From positions 1-11,847 of the forward strand of contig CAMKAB010000012.1 in the NCBI GenBank assembly GCA_946410375.1: 11,847 nucleotides of DNA, in the 5' to 3' direction. This DNA is from an uncultured Spirochaetaceae bacterium. GTDB lineage: Bacteria > Spirochaetota > Spirochaetia > Sphaerochaetales > Sphaerochaetaceae. The translations under genes were made by a program, and so were the position numbers. Shown piece after piece: positions 5,384-11,847 of this stretch. Positions within the stretch are counted from its first letter, which is position 1. Each line of letters starts with the position of its first letter. The notes under the pieces are model-generated. The model made no database searches. It had not been told where the DNA came from and saw only the letters and a list, made by a program, of their open reading frames with translations.

Positions 5384-7183
5384 ATGGATTTTTCTAAAGA
5401 GGGAGCAAAAGATAGTTTAAAGAAAAAGGCAGACAGTCTCAAAAATGCGGCTTCCGGTTTGAAGAATAATCTGAAAGATGCGTCTTCAAATTTAAAAGGG
5501 CTTACGAAGAAGCTGTCCTCCGCTAAACCTCTGGTGATTATCATTATTTCAACTTTTTTGCTGTGTTCTCTTGTGGTTTTTCTTTCCGTTTCTTCCGTTG
5601 CGAGAAGGAAAAGGCGGAGCGAAATACTCTCTGCGCAATCTTCTCAAAATCGCGGTTTAGATGTTGCCGGGACAGGGGCATCGGATGCGCAGACTGCGGA
5701 GAGTGCGGCGCATACGGGAGAGCCTGGTGATGTTGATTCGGGCGTGCCCGGCAGTGCATCAGGCGCGGCTGCTCCGTTGCGTGCGAATGTTTTTTCCGAT
5801 AGCGGCGCGAGCGCGGCGGGTTTCGCATTGACGGGCGGGAGTTCCGCGGCTCCGACGGCGCAGGAAGCCGGCAACCCGCATGGTGCGAATGCGGATTTAA
5901 GTTCGGCGGGTACGGAAAATGCAAGCGCGGCTCTCTCCTATGAAGGGAACGCGAATACGCTTTATTCCGGAAACATCAACGGAAAATCCGTTTCGGCAAA
6001 TACGGGTAACGGGGCGGGTGTTGCTTCTCCGGTAAATGCGAGCGCTGCGGGAAATTCTTCCGGTTATTCCGGTAATCGTTCTTTCGGCGTTGAGAACGGG
6101 GCGGGTGCTCCGATTTCAGAGAATATGCAGGGTGCCGTTCAGGATGTTAGCTTGGCGCAGGTTGCGGAAGGAGCGAAAATTGCGGTTCCCGAGATTGGCA
6201 GTTCGTTGCGTACGGTTTCGTCAGGCGGAAGTGCGGGGAATGCAATTTTTTCAGCGAGTGGGAATGCAGCTTCGTCATTGGGAAGCGGAAGCGGGTCTAA
6301 TGCAACTCTTTCAGCGGGTGAGAATGTAGCCTCATCGTCCCCGGTAAGCGGAAATGCGGGGATGGACGCATCCGGTCAGCTCTCGTCAGTCGGAGCGGAC
6401 GCTCAGGAAGACTCCCGTATTCCTTTGGGAAAAATACAGTACTCTCAGTATGTGGTAAAAGAAGGGGATAGCGTTCGCTCCATTGCCGATGAGCACGGGC
6501 TTAAAACCGGCACGATTATTCAGGTGAATTCTTTGAAAACCGTTTATCCCGAAGCGGGAACCGTTCTGAATATTCCGAATCTTGACGGACAGGTGTACCA
6601 TGTTCAGGCGGGAGACAGCGTTTTCTCAATAGTTCAGAAATTCTCCTTATCCATCAGTTGGAACACATTCAAGACTTTGAACGGACTCGAGTCCGATGAG
6701 TTGAAAGAGGGAGAGGCTCTTTTTATCCCGTATGCGGATGCCACGGATAACGATTTTTCTTCGGTTCGGGGCGCGGACGACAGCCTTTTTTCCAATCCTT
6801 TGAAAAACGCCGGGCTTTTTGCGGGTTTTTCGGTGAATGTTCAGGATCCGCTTTCCGGTGAGGTTAAAGAATCGGACGGGGTCCTTCTCCAGACTATCGG
6901 GACGAGCGATGTTTATGCTTCTTCTTCCGGTTCCGTTGTGGACAAAGGTTTTAATCCTAACGGTACGTATTTTGTGAAGGTGTCCCACCGGAACGGATAT
7001 ACTTCGTACTACAACTATCTCACGTGGACGAAGGTGAAGGTGGGCGACCGTATTATAAAGGGCGAAAGTTTGGGCACGATTAGCGCCGGTAACACGAATT
7101 TTGAGCGTCCGACTCTCTTTTTCCGCATTGAACAGGACGGAATTTCATTAGATCCTGCATCGTTCTTTGATCTTTCGATGTGA
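5384..7183 (+). CDS. single-pass membrane protein with two LysM domains and a degenerate M23/LytM domain
   Basis: The protein has 599 residues. Residues 1-48 are a Lys-rich cytoplasmic amphipathic helix with repeated SLKxxA/NLKxA units. About 49-72 is one membrane segment followed by ARRKRR. Residues 85-345 are an Ala/Ser/Gly/Asn-rich periplasmic linker. LysM 1 spans about 356-399 (YVVKEGDSVRSIADEHGL...NIPN) and LysM 2 about 405-450 (YHVQAGDSVFSIVQKF...FIPY), so it should bind peptidoglycan. About 495-597 aligns with the M23/LytM fold (GTSDVYASSSGSVVD, VKVSHRNGYTSYYNYL, VKVGDRIIKGESLG, RPTLFFRIEQDG). The residues at the zinc and catalytic sites are not conserved: H to S497, D to L501, YAHL His to Y545, and HxH to T577 and F579. 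It is therefore probably a regulator or anchor like EnvC/NlpD/DipM-type factors rather than a peptidase. The start is chosen as the first ATG of the frame. Confidence 0.85.
   Translation: MDFSKEGAKDSLKKKADSLKNAASGLKNNLKDASSNLKGLTKKLSSAKPLVIIIISTFLLCSLVVFLSVSSVARRKRRSEILSAQSSQNRGLDVAGTGASDAQTAESAAHTGEPGDVDSGVPGSASGAAAPLRANVFSDSGASAAGFALTGGSSAAPTAQEAGNPHGANADLSSAGTENASAALSYEGNANTLYSGNINGKSVSANTGNGAGVASPVNASAAGNSSGYSGNRSFGVENGAGAPISENMQGAVQDVSLAQVAEGAKIAVPEIGSSLRTVSSGGSAGNAIFSASGNAASSLGSGSGSNATLSAGENVASSSPVSGNAGMDASGQLSSVGADAQEDSRIPLGKIQYSQYVVKEGDSVRSIADEHGLKTGTIIQVNSLKTVYPEAGTVLNIPNLDGQVYHVQAGDSVFSIVQKFSLSISWNTFKTLNGLESDELKEGEALFIPYADATDNDFSSVRGADDSLFSNPLKNAGLFAGFSVNVQDPLSGEVKESDGVLLQTIGTSDVYASSSGSVVDKGFNPNGTYFVKVSHRNGYTSYYNYLTWTKVKVGDRIIKGESLGTISAGNTNFERPTLFFRIEQDGISLDPASFFDLSM
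6239..6358 (+). repeat. 60-bp imperfect tandem duplication in the linker
   Basis: The segment 6239-6298 is repeated as 6299-6358 with a period of exactly 60 bp. The first 40 bp align well (AATGCAA...TTTCAGCGxGTGxGAATGxAGC), and the rest diverges. It encodes a 20-residue unit (NAIFSASGNAASS / NATLSAGENVASS) in the periplasmic linker, which shows that the linker grew by duplication. Confidence 0.7.
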
Positions 7184-7285
7184 TAGAGGTGCATACAATG
7201 AATTCTCTATGTCGGTTTATGTAAAATATTATGAGGGTGTCTTTTTTTTTATTTAGTTGTATGATGGATTCGGAGAAGAAAGAAA
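7184..7285 (+). promoter_or_regulatory. leader region of the sugar cassette with a T9 tract
   Basis: This 102-bp gap precedes the glycosyltransferase. It holds -10-like boxes (TACAAT at 7194-7199, TAAAAT at 7222-7227 and TATTAT at 7227-7232), none with a good -35 at 16-18 bp, and a run of nine T at 7242-7250. GGAG at 7272-7275 is the ribosome site for the next gene. No stable hairpin precedes the T run, so I do not call a terminator. Confidence 0.35.
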
Positions 7286-7981
7286 ATGCAATCATATGAT
7301 GACAAGGTTTTATCTATCGTTATCCCGTGCTACAACGAAGAGCGGAATATTGTTTCGCTCGTAAAAAAAGTCCTGGAGTCGCCGATTAAAAACAAAGAAA
7401 TCATTATTGTGGAAGACTGTTCAACCGATAATACCAGGAAAATATTGGAGGAAGAAATCAAACCCCTTGTTAGTAAAATAATATATCACGAGAAAAATTC
7501 GGGAAAAGGAGCGGCTTTAAGAACGGCCTTCAAAGAGGTATCGGGCGATGCCGTGATAGTGCAGGATGCCGATTTGGAGTATGATCCGGCGGAATACCCG
7601 AGCCTTGCCTATCTGATTTTCAAAGGCGAGGCTGATGTTGTGTACGGCTCAAGATTTTTGAATCAAAAGAGAAAAGGGTATTTGGCTAACAGACTTGCGA
7701 ACAGGGTGCTTACGAAGTTTTCAAATCTTTTTACGAAGCAGAAAATCACCGATATGGAAACCTGTTATAAGTGTTTTAAAAGAGAGATTATCCAATCCGT
7801 TGATATTGAAGAGGACAGGTTCGGTTTTGAACCTGAAATTACCGCTAAAATAGCACGGATGGGCATTAAAATAAAGGAAACGCCTATTTCTTATTTTCCC
7901 AGGACAAACGAAGAGGGGAAGAAAATAGGTTTTAAAGACGGACTTAGGGCGCTGTACGCAATTTGGAAATATCGTAAATGA
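7286..7981 (+). CDS. family 2 glycosyltransferase, DPM1-like (polyprenyl-phosphate sugar synthase type)
   Basis: This 231-residue cytoplasmic GT-A enzyme has the GT2 motifs in order: SIVIPCYNEERNI (10-22) at the nucleotide site, IIIVEDCSTDNT (39-50) with the nucleotide-binding Asp, the GKGAALRTAF stretch (73-82), the metal-binding DAD at 94-96 in VIVQDADLEYDP, and GSRF (121-124). RFGFEPEITAKIAR (178-191) carries the acidic region near the base, and ISYFPR (201-206) is typical of the DPM1/DPMS group. No C-terminal membrane helices are present, so it resembles the short soluble form. Such enzymes move a sugar from a nucleotide to a polyprenyl phosphate. The start is supported by GGAG 10 nt upstream. 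The ATGA overlap with the next gene indicates coupled translation with GtrA, the usual flippase-like partner. The sugar cannot be read from the sequence. Confidence 0.9.
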   Translation: MQSYDDKVLSIVIPCYNEERNIVSLVKKVLESPIKNKEIIIVEDCSTDNTRKILEEEIKPLVSKIIYHEKNSGKGAALRTAFKEVSGDAVIVQDADLEYDPAEYPSLAYLIFKGEADVVYGSRFLNQKRKGYLANRLANRVLTKFSNLFTKQKITDMETCYKCFKREIIQSVDIEEDRFGFEPEITAKIARMGIKIKETPISYFPRTNEEGKKIGFKDGLRALYAIWKYRK

Positions 7982-8412
7982 ACGGGAAATTTGCGCAAAA
8001 GGAAATGCGACGTGCGGAAATACGGCGTTTTTTTTCATATTTCGGGGTGGGAGGCGTTTCAGCCGTTGTCGAGTGGGCTTTATTCGCCTTGTTCGCCAAC
8101 TTGATCGGACTGAATTATATTTACGCTACAAGCCTGGCATTTGTTTTTTCTACATTGACAAACCTCATATTAGGGAAGATTTGGACGTTTAAGGAGAGCC
8201 GTGCGTATGAGAAAAGGCTTCTTAGCGAAGCCATGCTGGTTTTTCTCGCAAGCGGGGCGGGGTTACTTTTGAACCTAGGCCTTATGCGCGTATTTGTGAG
8301 CTTTATGGGAATGAACACTCCGGGTCTTAGAGTCCTCGGAAAAATAATCGCTACCGGGATGGTTTTCGTATGGAATTATCTGATTAGACGATATGTGATC
8401 TACAGAAGGTGA
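7978..8412 (+). CDS. GtrA-family membrane protein (putative flippase of lipid-linked sugar)
   Basis: This 144-residue protein has four predicted membrane segments (about 18-42, 45-65, 83-108 and 118-138) with both ends probably in the cytoplasm. GtrA hallmarks are visible: FFSYFGVGGVSAVVEWALF near the N-terminus, TNLILGKIWTFKES between helices 2 and 3, and VWNYLIRRYVIYRR at the end. Members of PF04138 are thought to help flip polyprenyl-phosphate sugars across the inner membrane. Its start overlaps the glycosyltransferase stop by 4 nt (ATGA), so the two form one functional unit. Confidence 0.9.
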   Translation: MNGKFAQKEMRRAEIRRFFSYFGVGGVSAVVEWALFALFANLIGLNYIYATSLAFVFSTLTNLILGKIWTFKESRAYEKRLLSEAMLVFLASGAGLLLNLGLMRVFVSFMGMNTPGLRVLGKIIATGMVFVWNYLIRRYVIYRR

Positions 8413-8484
8413 GCACTTAGGCGGGTGTTTGATATTTCGGAAAAAATCTTGCCCCTTTTGCCCGGAGGAAAATGGATTTAAGTA

Positions 8485-8512
8485 TTGCATTAAAGTATTA
8501 TATTATTATATT
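8485..8512 (+). promoter_or_regulatory. possible internal promoter before the UDP-xylose synthase gene
   Basis: The 126-bp gap 8413-8538 breaks an otherwise tight cassette. It contains TTGCAT (8485-8490), a 16-bp AT-rich spacer and TATATT (8507-8512), which would start transcription about 20 nt before the next ATG. The -10 box is good and the -35 weak. A GGAGG at 8464-8468 lies upstream of it and may belong to a small out-of-frame ORF that I do not accept as a gene. Confidence 0.45.
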
Positions 8513-8538
8513 AGCAGGATGGAAGAGGAAAAACGAGT

Positions 8539-9468
8539 ATGAAACGCATTCTTGTAACCGGAGGAGCGGGTTTTTTGGGGTCTCACTTGTGCGAAAGGCT
8601 CTTAAGTGAAGGCAATGATGTGATTTGCGTGGATAATTTGTTCACGGGAAGCAAAGAAAACATAAGGCATTTATTAAATAATCCGTATTTTGAATTCATA
8701 CGCCACGATATCACGGAGCCTTTGTTTTTAGAAGTGGATGAAGTATATAATCTCGCTTGTCCCGCAAGTCCTCCTTATTATCAGAGTGATCCTATAAAAA
8801 CTGCGAAAACCAGCGTATACGGAGCGATGAATATGCTTGGACTTGCCAAACGGGTTAATGCCAGAATATTGCAGGCTTCAACATCGGAGGTGTACGGAGA
8901 TCCTGATGTGCACCCGCAGCCGGAGACCTACAGAGGGAATGTGAATCCCATTGGGATACGCTCCTGTTATGACGAAGGGAAAAGAATGGCGGAAACCCTG
9001 TTCTTTGATTATTATCGCAGGGAGAAGGTTGATATCCGTATTGTCCGCATTTTTAATACTTACGGTCCGAGAATGAAGCCTAACGACGGACGGGTTGTTT
9101 CAAATTTTATTATTCAGGCGCTTAAAAACGAGGACATAACAATATATGGCGATGGAAAACAGACGAGAAGTTTTTGTTTTGTGGATGATTTGATAAACGG
9201 AATGATTAAGATGATGAACTCGGAGAATTTCACAGGACCGGTGAATATCGGAAATCCCGGAGAATTCACCATGTTAAGCCTGGCTGAAAAAGTGATAGAA
9301 CTTACCGGATCCAAGTCAAAGATTAAATATATGCCGCTCCCGGAAGACGATCCCAAACAGCGCAGACCGATTATAGATTTAGCAAGGGAAAAACTAGGCT
9401 GGGAACCCGAGGTTTCCCTGGAAGAAGGTTTGAAGCGTACCATAGCATATTTCAGAACTATTGTGTGA
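8539..9468 (+). CDS. UDP-glucuronate decarboxylase (UDP-xylose synthase), SDR family
   Basis: At 309 residues this is the usual length of bacterial UXS. It converts UDP-glucuronate to UDP-xylose with NAD as bound cofactor. The N-terminal Rossmann motif is TGGAGFLGS (7-15), D32 in VDNL follows, and the catalytic triad is T115 with Y144 and K148 in RSCYDEGKRMAE. The UXS-specific stretches are clear: NLACPASPPYYQSDPIKTAKT (71-91), QASTSEVYGDPDVHPQPETY (112-131, including E117), VNPIGIRSCYDEGKR (135-149) and FNTYGPRMKPNDGRVVSNFI (172-191). These separate it from GalE and dTDP-glucose dehydratases. It is cytoplasmic. The start has GAGG about 11 nt upstream. Its product would feed the sugar cassette. 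The UXS/UGD-like family call is firm; the exact sugar product is inferred from motifs. Confidence 0.9.
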   Translation: MKRILVTGGAGFLGSHLCERLLSEGNDVICVDNLFTGSKENIRHLLNNPYFEFIRHDITEPLFLEVDEVYNLACPASPPYYQSDPIKTAKTSVYGAMNMLGLAKRVNARILQASTSEVYGDPDVHPQPETYRGNVNPIGIRSCYDEGKRMAETLFFDYYRREKVDIRIVRIFNTYGPRMKPNDGRVVSNFIIQALKNEDITIYGDGKQTRSFCFVDDLINGMIKMMNSENFTGPVNIGNPGEFTMLSLAEKVIELTGSKSKIKYMPLPEDDPKQRRPIIDLAREKLGWEPEVSLEEGLKRTIAYFRTIV

Positions 9469-9500
9469 AAAATACGAAATGAACCTTTACGGAGGGGTGT

Positions 9501-11561
9501 GTGAGAAATATTCAAAGAAGAAATAATCTTGTTCAAAAAAGGAATATTATTATATATGCGTTTGTTTTTTTGATTTATACAGCATGTGTAATCGCATTAT
9601 GCAGAAGCGCGGGGCTCGATGCCGACAAAGCGAACCATGTATTGCAGGCTAAGGATATTTTGAGCGGCAATTTGTTCTTTAAGGATTGGAATCTTACCGG
9701 AATAACGTTTTTAAGCACCGATTTGCTTTTTTATGAAATTGCGGTGTTGTTCTTCGGTGTAAGCTATAGGGCGGTTTATGTGGCATGCGGACTTATGGTG
9801 TCGTCCGTAATCATTGCGTCCTATTTTATTGCCGGCATGGGGGTAAGCGATAAAAAACAGCGTATTGCAAGCAGGATTTTAGCCGCAGCGCTTTTGGGTT
9901 TTCCGTGCCGCGCGTTGATAGGCCCTTTTCGCGTGCATACCGGAGCCGTTCTTTTTTATTTGGGCATGTTCGCATTGTATTATTTGTACGTCGAATCCGA
10001 AAAAGAACATATGAATTATCTTGCATACATCGGAATTCTTGTTTTTTTAGGTACTTTCGGCGATTTGCTGATGTTTATTCAAGGTGTTATTCCCGTTCTT
10101 GTCCTCGGAGTTTTAAAACTGCTTAGAGAGGAAAAGAACGTAAAAAGAAATATTCTAACCGTGATGGTCCCGATTGTTTGCGTAATTGCCGCTCTTATCT
10201 GCCAAAGGCTTTATTTCGCAATAGGAAAGGCCAACCCCAATTCCTATTTGGCGGGCAGGTCTTTTGTCCCCGTAGGCGAATGGGGAAAAAAGATTGTGCA
10301 GTTCTTCACCACCGTAATGGGTTTTTCAATGGCTGATTTTCCATCGAGCAGGTTTTCCGACGTTTTCGGCGTTTTAAAAGGCGTTTCTTTTTTCCTTTTA
10401 TTGATTGAAGTTGTCCTGGTGGCGGAGGTTTTGGTTAAGTTGATTAAAGGCGCATCGTGCGATTCGTTGTCTGCGCTTCTCGCACTGTCCTTTCTTATGG
10501 CTTTTCTGGCATTTGTTCTTACAAATATGTCCAGGCCTAAATATATGGCGATTGCTTCCGTTGCGGGTCCCCTTCTGCTGGTAAGAAACCTGGGATTTCT
10601 CTGCGGGTCGTTCTACAGAAAAAAAGCCGCTGTGATATTGCTTATGATTATGGCGTGTTTAAGCTTAGTTGGAAAAATCCGCGAAGTGGTTTTAAATCCT
10701 TATCCGGAGTCTAATAAAAAGAATTACGAACTTATCAGTTTTCTTGAGCAGCATAATCTGACTCACGGCTACGCGTCGTTTTGGAATTCTTCGAATTTAA
10801 CTGTTCTTTCAGGTGAGAAAATAAAGGTAAGGCACATAAGAGAAGAAGACTATAAATTTAAAATGTTTAATTGGTTTAATAAGAATTCCTGGTATGAAGA
10901 ACCTGCCAATTTTATTTTAATCAATGTTAAAGGAAACAACGACAGCAAGCCGGGCGAGGTGAAAGTAGCTGAAAACACGGGGAATGACACCTTGGACAGC
11001 GCCTCGTATGGAGTAAACGAAAAGAATGCTGTTGATTTTTTGGGAAAACCCGGTAAAAGATATGAAGTTTGCGGATATGTGATCCTGGTTTACGACTTTG
11101 ACTTGTCGGAAACTCTCGGGGAAAGACGGAACGAAGCGTATCCGCTGGGAAAGGAACATCTTTTTTCCGTAAATGACATTACAACAAGAAAATATCTGAT
11201 AGAAGGCTTTAGCCGTGCGGAATCTTGGGGAACATGGACCGATGGCACTAATGCGCTAATGAGGATGATCATTGAAAATCCTGTAGACGATTTGGTTTTA
11301 AAGTTTTATTGTTCGGTATACAATGAACCGCAAAATATCACGCTCCGTGCTAACGGAAGGGATGTGTATGAGTTTAACAGGGGCGGAATTCATTCTGTTC
11401 TCATTCCGAAAGAATTCATCGGGGAAGACGGATTGCTTTCTTTAAGTTTTTCCATGCCTGAAGCTGTGTCGCCTTTGGAGTTGGGAAAAAATACTGATAA
11501 AAGAAAACTTTCTATAGGATTTAAAAGCATTCTGATAACCACTCGGGAAGGGAAGGAATAG
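9501..11561 (+). CDS. multi-spanning membrane protein, GT-C-like glycosyltransferase candidate with extracytoplasmic C-terminal domain
   Basis: The protein has 686 residues. It starts at GTG (9501) with GGAGG at 9491-9495, five bases upstream, a strong site that decides the start. About ten hydrophobic segments fill residues 15-392 (for example 15-34, 92-113, 145-164, 172-192, 195-207, 218-240, 292-314, 323-341, 348-366 and 376-391). After the first segment comes GLDADKANHVLQAKDIL (38-54), an acidic loop placed like the catalytic Asp loop of GT-C enzymes, although no family signature is certain. Residues about 400-686 are soluble and probably periplasmic. They include GFSRAESWGTWTDGTNALM (569-587), IIENPVDDLVLKFYCSV and LSIGFKSILI, which look like a beta-sandwich domain found at the ends of some envelope sugar-transfer proteins. 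It lies 32 bp after the UXS gene. It may transfer a lipid-linked sugar to a surface glycan; the acceptor is unknown. Confidence 0.75.
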   Translation: MRNIQRRNNLVQKRNIIIYAFVFLIYTACVIALCRSAGLDADKANHVLQAKDILSGNLFFKDWNLTGITFLSTDLLFYEIAVLFFGVSYRAVYVACGLMVSSVIIASYFIAGMGVSDKKQRIASRILAAALLGFPCRALIGPFRVHTGAVLFYLGMFALYYLYVESEKEHMNYLAYIGILVFLGTFGDLLMFIQGVIPVLVLGVLKLLREEKNVKRNILTVMVPIVCVIAALICQRLYFAIGKANPNSYLAGRSFVPVGEWGKKIVQFFTTVMGFSMADFPSSRFSDVFGVLKGVSFFLLLIEVVLVAEVLVKLIKGASCDSLSALLALSFLMAFLAFVLTNMSRPKYMAIASVAGPLLLVRNLGFLCGSFYRKKAAVILLMIMACLSLVGKIREVVLNPYPESNKKNYELISFLEQHNLTHGYASFWNSSNLTVLSGEKIKVRHIREEDYKFKMFNWFNKNSWYEEPANFILINVKGNNDSKPGEVKVAENTGNDTLDSASYGVNEKNAVDFLGKPGKRYEVCGYVILVYDFDLSETLGERRNEAYPLGKEHLFSVNDITTRKYLIEGFSRAESWGTWTDGTNALMRMIIENPVDDLVLKFYCSVYNEPQNITLRANGRDVYEFNRGGIHSVLIPKEFIGEDGLLSLSFSMPEAVSPLELGKNTDKRKLSIGFKSILITTREGKE

Positions 11562-11726
11562 TTTTTTTTCCCGGGAGAGCCGGAAAACAGGATAGGATCT
11601 GAGGAAGCATATCAAAAACGGGATTGTTTTTCTTAATTCCGTCATAAAAAGCGCAAGAGGCTGATTCGGTTCGTTCGTTTGCTGCCTCCGTGCAACGGAT
11701 TTCCGAATAAACCGTAAACAAGACAT
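11562..11726. other. intergenic region between the sugar cassette and tRNA-Cys
   Basis: No gene is accepted here. A weak stem (CTCGGGAA at about 11542-11549 against TTCCCGGG near 11569-11576, one G-U) brackets a T8 run right after the stop codon, but no T tract follows the second arm, so termination there is uncertain. The opposite-strand frames crossing it overlap the tRNA and show no family features. Confidence 0.4.
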
Positions 11727-11756
11727 AAAAAAACAGTCCGCTGCGGACTGTTTTTT
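11727..11756. terminator. bidirectional rho-independent terminator
   Basis: CAGTCCGC (11734-11741) and GCGGACTG (11743-11750) are perfect inverted arms, flanked by A7 (11727-11733) and T6 (11751-11756), which extend the stem and give U tracts on both strands. It can end the rightward sugar cassette and the leftward tRNA-Cys transcript. Confidence 0.9.
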
Positions 11757-11759
11757 GTA

Positions 11760-11833
11760 AGGTGCCGATCGGATTTGAACCGATGAACAATGGTTTTGCA
11801 GACCACCCCCTTAGGCCACTTGGGTACAGCACC
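11760..11833 (-). tRNA. tRNA-Cys (anticodon GCA)
   Basis: The minus strand from 11833 folds into a standard cloverleaf. The acceptor GGTGCTG pairs with CGGCACC (one T-G), and T73 is the discriminator, which is the identity base for Cys. The anticodon arm is GTGGT / CTGCAAA / ACCAT with GCA at 34-36, and the T-arm is ATCGG TTCAAAT CCGAT. CCA is not encoded. The gene is complete; its promoter lies beyond the window edge. Confidence 0.95.
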
Positions 11834-11847
11834 GATGTTGATTCGCA

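Noticed and set aside
5544..5924. 126-residue open frame on the minus strand
   Set aside because: It is antisense to the Ala/Ser/Gly-rich linker; the high GC and repetitive codons keep the other frames open. The composition (His/Pro/Arg-rich) is an artefact of that, and there is no ribosome site.
6036..6329. 97-residue plus-strand frame inside the LysM protein gene
   Set aside because: It is a shifted frame of the linker, rich in Arg, with no start signal and no family features.
8472..8609. 45-codon ORF with GGAGG upstream, overlapping the start of the UXS gene
   Set aside because: The Shine-Dalgarno is only three bases from the ATG, the peptide has no features, and it runs out of frame into the UXS coding region over the promoter-like stretch.
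11442..11832. Minus-strand frames of 94 and 103 codons at the right end
   Set aside because: They cross the strong terminator and the whole tRNA-Cys gene, so they cannot be real coding regions.
1..11847. CRISPR array or phage structural genes
   Set aside because: No regularly spaced repeats and no capsid, tail, portal or terminase-like proteins are present; the only phage-like gene is the integrase.

Overview
The window looks like chromosome of a host-associated spirochaete, most likely a Treponema. This rests on gene content and protein style: divergent cell-wall proteins of the treponemal kind, tRNA genes with no encoded CCA, and moderate GC. No rRNA or marker gene is present to prove it.

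Left part (1-4045) is a mobile/accessory zone that appears to sit at the 3' end of a tRNA-Leu gene. It holds a truncated orfA of one insertion sequence (1-161), a decayed C-terminal remnant of an IS256/mutator-type transposase with an in-frame stop (344-715), and a complete IS3-family element (755-2013) with 40-bp inverted repeats, overlapping orfA/orfB and an A7 slippery run. Next come a BrnT/BrnA toxin-antitoxin pair with a clear promoter and an overlapping palindromic operator (2035-2613), a perfect 17-bp hairpin, and a tyrosine recombinase (2782-3921) that ends the zone against tRNA-Leu(CAA) (4046-4128). Integrase next to the tRNA 3' end is the classic layout of an integrated island; its other boundary lies left of the window.

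Middle part (4213-7183) is a divergent pair whose start codons are only 37 bp apart. To the left runs a short class-B PBP-like membrane protein in which most of the transpeptidase domain is missing and the KTG box is not intact. To the right runs a single-pass membrane protein with a long Ala/Ser/Gly-rich linker, two LysM domains and an M23/LytM-like domain without any of the expected zinc ligands. Both look like cell-wall pseudoenzymes, and this pair is the most unusual thing in the window.

Right part (7286-11561) is a co-directional sugar cassette: a DPM1-like family 2 glycosyltransferase, a GtrA membrane protein (4-nt overlap), a UDP-glucuronate decarboxylase (UDP-xylose synthase), and a large multi-spanning GT-C-like membrane protein with a C-terminal extracytoplasmic domain. 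The likely logic is lipid-linked sugar formation, flipping, nucleotide-sugar supply and transfer to an envelope glycan; acceptor and sugar are not visible. The window ends with a strong bidirectional terminator and tRNA-Cys(GCA) on the minus strand.
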